Positions 43,537-52,520 of a stretch of 64,000 nt of DNA are shown here, one piece after another. The stretch comes from CAYXFD01 sp964464175 (GTDB lineage: Bacteria; Cloacimonadota; Cloacimonadia; Cloacimonadales; JAJBBL01). The translations under genes were made by a program, and so were the position numbers. The number at the start of each line of letters is the position of its first letter. Position 1 is the first letter of the stretch. The notes below the pieces were generated by a model. The model was not told the origin of the DNA. It ran no database searches and worked only from the letters and a program-made list of their open reading frames with translations. The DNA is taken from positions 27,764 through 91,763 of the forward strand of contig CAYXFD010000011.1 in the NCBI GenBank assembly GCA_964464175.1, written 5' to 3'.

Positions 43537-45948
43537 ATGAACAGAAAGAGTTTTTATATCGGAAGTGCTTTGATAATGGTATTTTTGCTTTTTCCGGTTC
43601 TTCATGCTCAATCGGGATCAGTGGCTACGGCAGATGACTACACAGCAGCAGAAATAAATCCGGCAGCATTAAGTCTGGAGAACACATCGGGAATTGCCTT
43701 TGAAGGTTTTTATAATGAAGATGGAACGGAAGAGGTGAAGTATAAAATCTTTTTGAACAGTCATTATTGGAGTTTTGTATATGGGAGAAACAGGAGTATG
43801 AATGACTACCGCCTCTCTTCCTCAATCCCTGTTTTCCGGAATTTTTATCTCGGTGGCGATATGTACTGGATAAACAGTGATATTGAGGATGCGGATTATG
43901 CCCTATCTTTTCTCTACAGACCGCATAATATAATCAGTCTCGGGATGAACATCAAAGAGATCAATCTCTCCGACCCGGAATATCATCTGGGGGCAGGAAT
44001 CAGACCACTTGGAACATTTGCGGACATTGGAGATAGATTTACGATCACTACTGATTTTAGCTATACTGAAGACATTACGGAGAAAAAGATGTCCTGGAAC
44101 AAACCGGTCGTCGGCTTGGAAACAGAATTCTTGAACGGTCTCCGTATTGCCGGCAGTTATGATCTGGAAAGAGAAACTATCGGGTTAAACCTCTCTTTTT
44201 GCTATAAGAGGGCCAGAGCAGGCACAACAGTAGATTTTGATGAAGACAATGATTTTACTCATGGAAAATACTATCTGGTTCTTGCCAGAAGGGAGCATCG
44301 TTCCCTCCCGGCGATCTTTAAAAGAGACAATGTATATAGCTTCAAAATGAGCAAAGAGATCGTGGATGAGAAAGAACAAAGGAAGTTCGGACCATTTCTA
44401 ATGGTAAAAGATCAGGAGACAATGGAAGAGACAATCGAGAAGATAAGAAAGCTGAAGGAAGATGATTCGATCCAAGGAATTGTTTTCAAAAATCCGGAAC
44501 CCAAAACGAATTACGCCAATCTGCTGGAATTGAGAAGAGAATTGCAAGACTTCCGGGACGCAGGAAAGAAGATAATTGTTTACGGAGATAACTATGGAAA
44601 TCTGCATTATGCCTTTTTTGCCTCTATTGCCGATGTGATGTATCTCAATCCCAACGGTTCTGTAAATCTTATCGGTTTTTCCATAGCCATTCCTTATCTT
44701 TCCGAAACATTGAATAAATTGGGGATCGATGTGCTGGATTTAAGAAGTCACGACTTCAAATCAGGACTTAATATCTTCACAGAGAATGAAATGACAGATG
44801 AGGAGAGAGTGACCTATAATGATCTGCTCGACGACTTCTTTTTCTATATGGCAGAAATGCTTCAGGAGGGGCGAGGTGAAAAGCTTAAAGAGAATGTCGA
44901 TAGGATAGTAAACAACGGACCTTATTTCTTGTCAGAAGATGCCCTGGATAACGGACTGGTTGATAAACTTATCTATGAAGATGACCTGGAAGAGACCTTA
45001 AAAGAGTTTTATGCGAATCCCACAATTACCTCCGAGTTACCAAGGGATAAAATGGTAACAACCTGGGCTGAACCGAAAACGGCAAAAATTGCCCTGATCC
45101 ATGCCTCCGGAAATATCGTGATGAGTGACGGACAACCAGGGAGAACTATCGGGGGAAAGACAACTGCCAAACAGATAAAGCAAGCGCGGGAAGACAGCTC
45201 TGTCAAAGGGATCATTTTAAGAGTCAACAGCGGTGGAGGATCTGCGTATGCCTCCGATCTGATAACTCAGGAGGTGAAGAAATGCCGGGAAGCAGGAAAA
45301 CCGGTTGTTGTTTCGATGGGTGGTATGGCAGCTTCCGGCGGTTACTATATCTCTGCCTATGCCGATAGGATTATAGCCGAACCAACAACTTTAACCGGCT
45401 CGATTGGAGTAACGGGTATGATCCCAAACTTTAACCGCCTCTTCAACAAAATTGCGGTTAACTGGTCTTCTGTTAAAAAGGGGGATAATTCCGATCTGCT
45501 CGCTTTTTACCGGCCTGTTGCAGAAGAAGAAGCCCTGCTGCTCAGGAGATATATCTTGAGCAGCTACGATGACTTTATCAATGTAGTAGCTGAAGGTCGG
45601 GAGATGACTTACGACGAAGTGCATCACATTGCCCAGGGGAGGGTCTGGACAGGAAGAAAGGCTAAAGAGCTCGGCTTGGTCGATGAGTTAGGCGGTATGC
45701 AGACTGCAATGCAGGCGATGAAAGAGATCGGTGGTTTTAAGAACATTGAGTTAGAAGACTATTCCTACAGTTTTTCGGGATTTAGTCTTAGTATAGGAAC
45801 AGGCGGAGTTCTGGCAGAAGAGAGAACAATACTCAATTTGCCCGAAGAACTGGAAGCTCTCACAAAATACAAAGAGATGTACAGCCAATGGGGAAAGGAG
45901 AGAGTACTTTATCTGATGCCGCAGTTTCAATTGAACGGTATTGAATAG
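43537..45948 (+). CDS. sppA: Signal peptide peptidase SppA with N-terminal barrel-like domain
   Basis: This protein is 803 residues, longer than 67K SppA (about 620). It has a signal peptide (to about residue 24). A region of about 250 residues follows with alternating strands and aromatic girdles (AAEINPAALSLENTSGIAFEGFY, SFLYRPHNIISLGMNI, LGAGIRPLGTFADIG, GLRIAGSYDLERETIGLNLSF), resembling an outer-membrane barrel of the PorV or FadL-like kind. The S49 part has two lobes. The catalytic Lys is K408 in SHDFKSGLNIF and the nucleophile S600 is in MGGMAASGGYYIS. SppA degrades cleaved signal peptides in the membrane. The barrel would place this form at the outer membrane, which is inference. Confidence 0.87.
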   Translation: MNRKSFYIGSALIMVFLLFPVLHAQSGSVATADDYTAAEINPAALSLENTSGIAFEGFYNEDGTEEVKYKIFLNSHYWSFVYGRNRSMNDYRLSSSIPVFRNFYLGGDMYWINSDIEDADYALSFLYRPHNIISLGMNIKEINLSDPEYHLGAGIRPLGTFADIGDRFTITTDFSYTEDITEKKMSWNKPVVGLETEFLNGLRIAGSYDLERETIGLNLSFCYKRARAGTTVDFDEDNDFTHGKYYLVLARREHRSLPAIFKRDNVYSFKMSKEIVDEKEQRKFGPFLMVKDQETMEETIEKIRKLKEDDSIQGIVFKNPEPKTNYANLLELRRELQDFRDAGKKIIVYGDNYGNLHYAFFASIADVMYLNPNGSVNLIGFSIAIPYLSETLNKLGIDVLDLRSHDFKSGLNIFTENEMTDEERVTYNDLLDDFFFYMAEMLQEGRGEKLKENVDRIVNNGPYFLSEDALDNGLVDKLIYEDDLEETLKEFYANPTITSELPRDKMVTTWAEPKTAKIALIHASGNIVMSDGQPGRTIGGKTTAKQIKQAREDSSVKGIILRVNSGGGSAYASDLITQEVKKCREAGKPVVVSMGGMAASGGYYISAYADRIIAEPTTLTGSIGVTGMIPNFNRLFNKIAVNWSSVKKGDNSDLLAFYRPVAEEEALLLRRYILSSYDDFINVVAEGREMTYDEVHHIAQGRVWTGRKAKELGLVDELGGMQTAMQAMKEIGGFKNIELEDYSYSFSGFSLSIGTGGVLAEERTILNLPEELEALTKYKEMYSQWGKERVLYLMPQFQLNGIE

Positions 45949-45963
45949 AGGGGAAGAGATGAA

Positions 45964-45999
45964 ATAATTAAGGGGCTGAAAAATCAGCCCCTTAATTAT
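45964..45999. terminator. Strong bidirectional terminator between sppA and purE
   Basis: A 16-bp perfect stem, arms at 45964-45979 and 45984-45999 with GGGGCTGA/TCAGCCCC at the core and an AAAA/TTTT loop, is flanked by AT-rich runs. It lies between convergent sppA and purE and can serve both strands. Confidence 0.9.
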
Positions 46000-46014
46000 C
46001 AATGTCCTTGCTTA

Positions 46015-46030
46015 TGTTTCACGTGAAACA
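46015..46030. promoter_or_regulatory. parS: parS centromere site for ParB
   Basis: TGTTTCACGTGAAACA at 46015-46030 is a perfect match to the conserved bacterial parS consensus, and the palindrome extends to 18 bp (46014-46031). It directly abuts the purE stop codon, between that gene and the bidirectional terminator. parS sites bind ParB and are concentrated near the chromosomal origin. A chance perfect 16-mer of this kind in 64 kb is improbable. parA and parB are not in the window. Confidence 0.9.
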
Positions 46031-46486
46031 TTAATTGCCTGCCAGCTCTTTCTTGAAGGCAAGCAGCTTGTTTGTATAACCTTCCTCGGAGAGAGCCAAT
46101 ATCTGACAGGCGAGGATGGCTGCATTCTTTCCGCCGTTAATAGCCACTGTGGCTACCGGAACTCCGGTAGGCATTTGAACGATGGAGTAGAGAGAATCCT
46201 CACCGGATAGACTATTGCCCTTAGCCGGTACCCCGATTATGGGGAGATGGGTGTGTGCCGCCAGGACACCGGGAAGGTGGGCAGCCATTCCGGCAACGGC
46301 AATAATAACCTTTATCCCCTCATTGTGGGCGTTTTTAGCGAGTTGCACGGTAATTTCCGGGTTACGGTGAGCGGAAGAGACATAAAAATCATAAGGGATA
46401 TCAAACTTTTCCAGATATTCTTTGATCCCGTCCCCAATAGCCATATCCGATTTACTTCCCAGGATAATTCTTACGAGTTTAGTCAC
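46031..46486 (-). CDS. purE: N5-carboxyaminoimidazole ribonucleotide mutase
   Basis: PurE isomerises N5-CAIR to CAIR in de novo purine synthesis. The 151-residue length is normal for class I. Conserved motifs are IILGSKSDMAIG, VSSAHRNPE, IAVAGMAAHLPGVLAAHTHLPIIGVP and NSLSGEDSLYSIVQMPTGVPVATVAINGG. Class I enzymes work with PurK, which is not in this window. The stop codon touches the parS palindrome. It is a single gene; no clear promoter box was found. Confidence 0.96.
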   Translation of the reverse strand: MTKLVRIILGSKSDMAIGDGIKEYLEKFDIPYDFYVSSAHRNPEITVQLAKNAHNEGIKVIIAVAGMAAHLPGVLAAHTHLPIIGVPAKGNSLSGEDSLYSIVQMPTGVPVATVAINGGKNAAILACQILALSEEGYTNKLLAFKKELAGN

Positions 46487-46578
46487 AATTACACCTCATT
46501 AGTAGTTGTTTATTATAATCTATTTATTGGCATATATAGCATATACTTAGCAGCTATTTTTGTCTTGTCCCTGTCACC

Positions 46579-47235
46579 TTATTGCAGAGTGAGTAGATTG
46601 ACTATCTCCTGCGCAGTTTTGGCATTCTTCAAAGCCAGGAGGTTTTCATCTTTCATGATAAACTTTGAGATATAGGAGAGAGAGAAGAGATGTTGCTTAT
46701 CATTATGCAGCAAAAGCATGAAGAAGAGAGTGACCGGTTTACTGTCGGGGGCGTCAAATTCTACCCCCTCTTCGCATCTTCCGAAGAGGATCGCCGGTTT
46801 TTTGATCTTGCTGGGGTGGTGATGACGGGGATGGAGCAGGGCAACACCTTTGCCAACGGCAGTGGAGACCAAATCTTCTCTGGCTACTACAACTTCATAG
46901 AGCCATCTCTGGTCTCTGACCAGTTTCAGCTCTTTAGCCATAATTGACATTTTGGCGATAGCTTCATACTTGTTATCAGCTTCAAAGTTCATGTTGATAT
47001 ATTCAGGGATGAAATAATCCTGGAATCTGCACACGGTACGTTTGAGGGCAAGCATCTGTTCCTCGCTTTCATTCAGACCGGCAAGCCATTCATCAATATC
47101 GTCTTTACTGATTTTCAGAGTACTCCCTTTCTTTACAGCTTTAAAGACATTATCATTGATCATTTCCTGTATTATATTAGGACTGACCTTGAGCATTTTC
47201 GCTGCCTCATTGATAGTGAGCAAATTATTCTTCAT
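46579..47235 (-). CDS. HTH (excisionase-type)-EIIA domain regulator
   Basis: The start is ATG 47235, behind a perfect GGAGG; the frame extends 84 nt upstream into the promoter. The 218-residue product begins with a MerR/excisionase-type HTH (LLTINEAAKMLKVSPNIIQEMINDNVFKAVKKGSTLKISKDDIDEWLAG). A PTS EIIA type-2 domain follows (about 75-218) with LVSTAVGKGVALLHPR, where the phospho-His position is kept but the preceding IP of IPH is LL. EGVEFDAPDSKPVTLFFMLLL is typical of PtsN. Such fusions are probably phosphorelay- or metabolite-responsive regulators. TTGACA on the minus strand lies at 47287-47292. Confidence 0.82.
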   Translation of the reverse strand: MKNNLLTINEAAKMLKVSPNIIQEMINDNVFKAVKKGSTLKISKDDIDEWLAGLNESEEQMLALKRTVCRFQDYFIPEYINMNFEADNKYEAIAKMSIMAKELKLVRDQRWLYEVVVAREDLVSTAVGKGVALLHPRHHHPSKIKKPAILFGRCEEGVEFDAPDSKPVTLFFMLLLHNDKQHLFSLSYISKFIMKDENLLALKNAKTAQEIVNLLTLQ

Positions 47236-47345
47236 CCTGAAAACCTCCAAAATATTTTGACATATATTTATTGACCTGTTTTTTTTTGTCAAGCATAACA
47301 GTATTATTCCTTGACACAATTAGCTCTCTATATCTCTTAAGAACT

Positions 47346-47849
47346 ATGAAAATACCCTATATTACAGGTTTTGCCGTCATTTTACTGGTCATTTTCGGCT
47401 GTACATATTCTTTGCGGATGAATCAATATCCTCATCTCAGAGATGTAATGATCGTTCCCTTCGAAAATGATACTGTAGAGCTTTACCTGGAAGAAGATCT
47501 GAGAAATTCAATTATCACTTCTTTTCAGCAGGATGGCAGATTAGGGATAGCTTATGAAGAGCCCGACAGCAGGATTGAGGGGAAGTTGTTAGAATACAGC
47601 GATACCATCTATGGCTATGACATTGATCAGAATATTCAGGAATATCAGGTAAAGCTGGTCATGTCTATTACCTTTACCGATTTGGTGCGTAATGCGGTAA
47701 TCTGGGAGAACAAGTCGCTGGCTTTGACCGAGCGTTATTCTCCTGAAGGAGCCGGAAGTGCTGAGTATGATAGTGAGGAAGAGGCGAGAAACGAGATCTA
47801 CCGGGAATTATTCAGAATAATTATTAGAAACAGTTTGGAGGCATGGTAG
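47346..47849 (+). CDS. LptE-like lipopolysaccharide-assembly lipoprotein
   Basis: The start is ATG 47346, giving a 167-residue protein. A lipoprotein signal peptide (MKIPYITGFAVILLVIFGC) has a lipobox at VIFGC, so the product is lipidated. The mature part is the compact LptE-like fold: HLRDVMIVPFENDTVELYLEEDLRNSIITSFQQDGRL, then IEGKLLEYSDT and VKLVMSITFTDLVRNAVIWENKSLAL. LptE plugs the LptD barrel that inserts LPS in the outer membrane. A TTGACA box is at 47311-47316, only 35 nt upstream, so the 5' leader is short and has no clear SD. Confidence 0.82.
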   Translation: MKIPYITGFAVILLVIFGCTYSLRMNQYPHLRDVMIVPFENDTVELYLEEDLRNSIITSFQQDGRLGIAYEEPDSRIEGKLLEYSDTIYGYDIDQNIQEYQVKLVMSITFTDLVRNAVIWENKSLALTERYSPEGAGSAEYDSEEEARNEIYRELFRIIIRNSLEAW

Positions 47850-47856
47850 AAGAAAT

Positions 47857-49005
47857 ATGAGGATCAATAAATATTTAGCGATGTGCAATTTAGGTTCCCG
47901 GCGGGATGTGGAAGACCTGATCATTAAGGGAAAGATAACAGTGAACGAGAAAGTCTGCAGGGAACTGGCGACGGATATTGCTGCTGGTTTTGATGTTGTG
48001 ACTTACGAGGGACAGATTATCAAGCCGGTCAAAGAGAAAATCTATATTGCTTTAAACAAACCCAAAGGTTACATCGTGACCAAGAGGGATGAGTATAATC
48101 GCAAGACGGTCTTTGATCTTCTCCCGAAATTCGAAGCAGATCTCTTTGCTGTAGGGAGACTCGATAAGAATTCTGAAGGCTTACTGCTGTTGACAAATGA
48201 TGGGGATTTTGCCAATACCCTTATGCATCCCCGCTATAAATTCTCCAAGATCTATAAAGTGGAAGTACAGGGAAAGATTAAGCCATTCGATCTTCACCAG
48301 TTACAGGAAGGAATGTTTATCGACGGGGAGAAAACACTGTCGGCACGAGTGTTCATCAAAAAAAGTGATATCGATTCGACAATTTTAAGATTTACCATCT
48401 ATCAGGGGAAGAACCGGCAGATCAGAAAGATGCTGGAAACACTCGAGTATAAAGTTATCAGTTTGAAGAGATTACAGATAGGGGGGATAAAACTGGGTGA
48501 GCTTCCCTTGGGAGCCTACAGACCCCTCAAACCGAGGGAAGTTAGATCTATCCTCGAAGCTGCGGAAGGAAAGAAGGGAGAACAGGTTAAGCGTGAAACG
48601 AAAACTACCCGGCAGTATAGTCAGCCCGTAAGAGAGTTTAAACGATCATCTCCTAAAGCTGGAAGGGGAGACTCAGACAGATCAGCAAGATATGAAAAAA
48701 GCAGGGGCAGATCGAGTTTCCGGAAAGAGGAGCACAAAGAGGGGAACCGCAGTGAAAGACCTTCGGGAAGCAGAAACTCTTTCCGGGAAGAGGGGAAAGG
48801 TGAAAGCGATAAGAGGAGAAGTTCTCCGGAAAGAGAGAATAAAACCGGTTACAGGAGAAGCAAAACAGAAAAGAGAGAAGTTCCCGGAAAGTTCCGGCGG
48901 CAGGAGACGAACGGCAGAGGGGGGCAGCGGCGTAATGTTTCCGGTAGTGACAAACCCCGTTACCGCCGGGAGAGTAAAGATAACGACCAAAAGAAAAGAG
49001 ATTAG
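47857..49005 (+). CDS. Pseudouridine synthase (RluB/RsuA family) with long basic tail
   Basis: The 382-residue protein has an S4 RNA-binding domain (residues 1-60, MRINKYLAMCNLGSRRDVEDLII), then the pseudouridine synthase domain with YIALNKPKGYIVT and the catalytic Asp in VGRLDKNSEGLLLLTNDG, and the closing GKNRQIRKMLETLEYKVISLKRLQIG. Residues about 240-382 are a Lys/Arg/Ser/Gly/Glu-rich, low-complexity tail that probably binds rRNA. The family modifies 23S (RluB) or 16S (RsuA) rRNA; the tail length argues for RluB-like enzymes with disordered extensions. It starts 7 nt after the LptE-like gene. Confidence 0.88.
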   Translation: MRINKYLAMCNLGSRRDVEDLIIKGKITVNEKVCRELATDIAAGFDVVTYEGQIIKPVKEKIYIALNKPKGYIVTKRDEYNRKTVFDLLPKFEADLFAVGRLDKNSEGLLLLTNDGDFANTLMHPRYKFSKIYKVEVQGKIKPFDLHQLQEGMFIDGEKTLSARVFIKKSDIDSTILRFTIYQGKNRQIRKMLETLEYKVISLKRLQIGGIKLGELPLGAYRPLKPREVRSILEAAEGKKGEQVKRETKTTRQYSQPVREFKRSSPKAGRGDSDRSARYEKSRGRSSFRKEEHKEGNRSERPSGSRNSFREEGKGESDKRRSSPERENKTGYRRSKTEKREVPGKFRRQETNGRGGQRRNVSGSDKPRYRRESKDNDQKKRD

Positions 49006-49089
49006 ATCGTTGACAGCACAAAAGTTTAAGTTACCTGAGAGAGGGAGCAGAAGAGAGATAAGCGATAGTAAAATAAGGATCGGTTTAAC

Positions 49090-50154
49090 ATGCAATTAGG
49101 ATTAATCGGATTAGCAAACTCCGGGAAAACGGCAATTTATAACGTTCTTACCGGTTTCAATGCCGAGACAGGTTATTTTCATAAGGATGAACCCAATATT
49201 GGGGTAGTAGAGGTCATTGACCCGAGGGTTCAGTTTCTTTCCAAGCTCTACAATCCCAAGAAGACTACTTTCTCTATCATCGAAGTTCTTGATTTTCCCG
49301 GGAACGACGATGAAGAGCATAAAATGAAGATAGACTCCCCAAGAGTCAAGCAGCTTGATGCTCTGGGTGTAGTTCTTCGAAACTTTGATGATCCGGTGAT
49401 AAATGAATCTTTAGGAAAACCAGATCCTTTGAGGGATCTGGCTGAAATTAATACTGAGATGCTTATTGCCGATATGCAGATTGCCGAAAAACGTTTGGAA
49501 AAGGTCAAATTAAATCTGAAAAGAGGAGTAAAAACCTCAGATGTTCTTTTCGAAGAGAAGGTACTGCAGAAGGTACTCGAGGCATTGCATGCGGAAAAGC
49601 CATTGCGTGAAATTGAACTGGCTCCTGAAGAAGAGAAGGTGATCCGGGGATTTCAGCTATTGACGAATAAACAGGTGATGATTTTACTCAATTCCGATGA
49701 GCAAAGGTTTGGAAACAACGAAAAAGTCATAAGGGAAATAGAGAGCAAAGGGTATGAAGCGGTTGATATAGCCGGTAAATTCGAGATGGAGCTTTTAAGC
49801 CTGGAACCAGATGATGCCCGGCTTTTTATGGATGAGATGGGAATTACAGTTTCAGCCCGGGATAAGATTATCCGGTTAGCTTACAAGGTACTCGGTTATA
49901 TCAGTTTCTTTACTGCCGGAAATCAAGAAGTCCGGGCCTGGACGATCGTAAAAGGTGAAAATGCTCAGCAAGCAGCGGGTAAGATCCATTCGGACATGGA
50001 GCGTGGTTTCATCAGAGCAGAATGTTTTCACTATGATGATCTCCGGAATTACGGTTCTGAAAAAGGGGTGAAAGAGGCAGGAAAAGTAAGGATAGAGGGC
50101 AAGAATTATATAGTAAAAGACGGTGACTTGATCTTTGTCAGATTCAGTGTTTAG
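49090..50154 (+). CDS. YchF/Obg-like GTPase
   Basis: This 354-residue protein has a P-loop GTPase domain and a C-terminal TGS-like domain as in YchF (EVRAWTIVKGENAQQAAGKIHSDMERGFIRAECFHYDDL). G1 is GLANSGKTAIYNVLTG, G3 lies in VLDFPGNDD, where YchF normally has DIAGLV, and G4 is replaced by ILLNSDEQ. YchF proteins prefer ATP and bind ribosomes. The switch and G4 changes indicate a divergent YchF paralogue. It is followed after 20 nt by ftsK. Confidence 0.82.
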   Translation: MQLGLIGLANSGKTAIYNVLTGFNAETGYFHKDEPNIGVVEVIDPRVQFLSKLYNPKKTTFSIIEVLDFPGNDDEEHKMKIDSPRVKQLDALGVVLRNFDDPVINESLGKPDPLRDLAEINTEMLIADMQIAEKRLEKVKLNLKRGVKTSDVLFEEKVLQKVLEALHAEKPLREIELAPEEEKVIRGFQLLTNKQVMILLNSDEQRFGNNEKVIREIESKGYEAVDIAGKFEMELLSLEPDDARLFMDEMGITVSARDKIIRLAYKVLGYISFFTAGNQEVRAWTIVKGENAQQAAGKIHSDMERGFIRAECFHYDDLRNYGSEKGVKEAGKVRIEGKNYIVKDGDLIFVRFSV

Positions 50155-50174
50155 ACTACGGGAAAGGTAAGAGT

Positions 50175-52520
50175 ATGAAAAATAATCAAGGAAGTAACTC
50201 TTTTCGCCATATATATGGCGGAGTATTACTCGCAATATTGTCTATTTTGTTCTTTTTAGCTATCATTTCCGGAAAAAGAGTGGTTGCTAATGATTATCAG
50301 ATCCTTAAAAATGCCGGATTGTCTTTTTTCGATTTTGTGACCCTCAATTTTCCTGTTGTTAATAATCTGATCGGACCTTTTGGGGCGTTTTTCGGGTATT
50401 GGTTTCTCTTTCTGACAGGGGAATTATTCTCCTTTTTTGTGCTCTTTTCGGTCTTTACCTTGGGATTGATCAATATCTTCTTTCCCGATAAGAGCGAATA
50501 TAAGATCAAAAGTGTCTCCGTAATCTTTGTCGGTTTCTTTTTTAATATCAGCCTTTTGGCAACCGGTCATTCTCTGGTCTCTGCCAACGGTGTTATCGTT
50601 GATTTGATTTATAAGATGCTCTTCCGGATCTTTAATTCCACAGGCACTGCCATCATTAGCATTGCTCTTTTGCTGGGTTTTATCGTAGCAATTATCGGAA
50701 CGCCAATAATTATTGATCTTTTACGCTCGATCGGAAGAATGATAAAGAAACTTTTCACCCCCTCTACCCTCCCCAAAGAGAGGGTTAAGCCGCGAAAACT
50801 TCTCTCCGGGCCGAAGGAGAACAAAAAGAAGGATAAAAATAATGTCCGGGAAGAGTTGCTCGCAGAACAAGAGAACAAGATGATCCCGACGATAACCGAT
50901 CATGTGGAACACGGCGGCAATAACGGTGATCTTTCGGAAGAAGAGGATGATTTTTACCATTACGGAGAAGAAATTCCAGCAGAGAGTAATAAAATACAGC
51001 AGGAGAAAAGGAAAACTTCGCAGAGTAAAAAGAAGATTATTATCCCTTTCGATGATGTGCCTACGGGAGAGTATAAAAAGCCGGAAGTGGAAAGATTTTT
51101 GAAAAGCTCGGCTAAAGTCCTGGTCAGAGACCGGGAAGAGATGGAACTGACGATAACTAATACCAGCCGGATATTGATTGAAAAACTCGCTCAGTTCGGA
51201 GTGGAGGCAGAAGTAGTAAACGTCAATATAGGTCCGATAATAACCCAGTATGAGTTAAAACCGGCACCTAATGTCAAAGTCAGCAGGTTTCTCGCCTTAG
51301 CCGACGATTTAGCCTTAGCCATTAAATCAAAATCGATAAGAGTGCAAGCTCCTATTCCCGGTAGAGGATTGATCGGTATTGAGGTTCCGAATAAAGAGAG
51401 GGAGATAATCTATCTGAAAGACATTCTGCTGTCTGACCAGATGGCAAAGAATCAGAGCAAGCTGGCAATAGCACTCGGTAAGGATATTGTCGGAACCCCG
51501 GTGGTTGCTGATTTAGCAGGGATGCCCCATCTTTTGATCGCCGGCTCCACAGGTTCGGGGAAAAGTGTCTGTATCAATTCCTTGATCTGTAATTTGCTCT
51601 TTCGGGCTACTCCCGAAGAAATGAGGCTTGTTCTGATTGATCCGAAGAGGATAGAGCTTTCCGGTTACGAAGGAATTCCTCATTTGATCCAGGATGTGGT
51701 ATCTGATGCCGAAGAGGCTCTAATCGTTCTTAATTGGGCAGTTAAGGAGATGGAACGCCGGTATGAACTGCTGCAGCATTACAATGTGCGTGACCTGAAC
51801 AGCTATAACAGAAAGATAAGAGAGCTTATAGGCAGCTCCAAAGAACCCTACGAAGAGGAAACACTCCCCTATATCATCATAATTATTGACGAATTTGCCG
51901 ACCTCATGATGCGTTCGGGAAGAGATATTGAGATCCCAATCACCCGCCTGGCTCAATTAGCAAGAGCGATAGGAATCCATCTGGTACTGGCGACCCAGAG
52001 ACCTTCGATTAAGATCATTACCGGACTGATAAAAGCCAACTTCCCTTCCAGAATTGCCTTTCAGGTTGCTCAAAAGATAGATTCCAGGGTTATCCTTGAT
52101 ATGAATGGTGCCGAAAATCTGCTCGGGAAAGGTGACATGCTCTTTATCCCGCCGACGAAAGGACAGGCAGAAAGAATTCATGGTGCTTTTGTTTCGGATG
52201 GCGAGATTGAGGAATTGATCGAATATCTCCGCTCGCAGCCGAAACCTGAGCAGAAAATTGAAATTGTCAGTGAGAGCGAAGAGGATGTCGAGATGGTCGA
52301 ATTTGACGATGAATTGTTTATCGAAGCGGCAAAACTGATTGTTTCTGCTGATACTGCCTCTGTTTCGATGCTGCAGAGACACTTTAAAATCGGCTACGCC
52401 AGAGCCGGAAGACTGATAGATATGCTGGAAAGGGCAAAGATCATCGGAAAATACGCCGGCAGTAAATCAAGAGATGTGATTGCCACTCAGGAGACATTGA
52501 ATGCTTATGGGATTGATTAG
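50175..52520 (+). CDS. ftsK: DNA translocase FtsK/SpoIIIE
   Basis: FtsK pumps chromosomal DNA at the division septum and aids dimer resolution. The 781-residue protein has four N-terminal transmembrane helices (residues about 12-190), a charged linker and the motor domain. Walker A is GSTGSGKS (457-464), Walker B is YIIIIIDEFADLMM, and ATQRPSIKIITGLIKANFPSRIAFQVA is highly conserved. The C-terminal gamma winged helix (ISADTASVSMLQRHFKIGYARAGRLIDMLE region) recognises KOPS. The last 20 nt overlap lolA. Its neighbourhood with parS suits a chromosome-segregation region. Confidence 0.95.
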   Translation: MKNNQGSNSFRHIYGGVLLAILSILFFLAIISGKRVVANDYQILKNAGLSFFDFVTLNFPVVNNLIGPFGAFFGYWFLFLTGELFSFFVLFSVFTLGLINIFFPDKSEYKIKSVSVIFVGFFFNISLLATGHSLVSANGVIVDLIYKMLFRIFNSTGTAIISIALLLGFIVAIIGTPIIIDLLRSIGRMIKKLFTPSTLPKERVKPRKLLSGPKENKKKDKNNVREELLAEQENKMIPTITDHVEHGGNNGDLSEEEDDFYHYGEEIPAESNKIQQEKRKTSQSKKKIIIPFDDVPTGEYKKPEVERFLKSSAKVLVRDREEMELTITNTSRILIEKLAQFGVEAEVVNVNIGPIITQYELKPAPNVKVSRFLALADDLALAIKSKSIRVQAPIPGRGLIGIEVPNKEREIIYLKDILLSDQMAKNQSKLAIALGKDIVGTPVVADLAGMPHLLIAGSTGSGKSVCINSLICNLLFRATPEEMRLVLIDPKRIELSGYEGIPHLIQDVVSDAEEALIVLNWAVKEMERRYELLQHYNVRDLNSYNRKIRELIGSSKEPYEEETLPYIIIIIDEFADLMMRSGRDIEIPITRLAQLARAIGIHLVLATQRPSIKIITGLIKANFPSRIAFQVAQKIDSRVILDMNGAENLLGKGDMLFIPPTKGQAERIHGAFVSDGEIEELIEYLRSQPKPEQKIEIVSESEEDVEMVEFDDELFIEAAKLIVSADTASVSMLQRHFKIGYARAGRLIDMLERAKIIGKYAGSKSRDVIATQETLNAYGID

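Noticed and set aside
45964..45999. GGGGCTGA start resembling a tmRNA 5' end
   Set aside because: It is part of a perfect inverted repeat between convergent genes and lacks any tmRNA body.
48692..49099. 135-codon frame overlapping the pseudouridine synthase tail
   Set aside because: It is a shifted reading of the low-complexity Arg/Ser/Glu tail; the parent frame has conserved domains.
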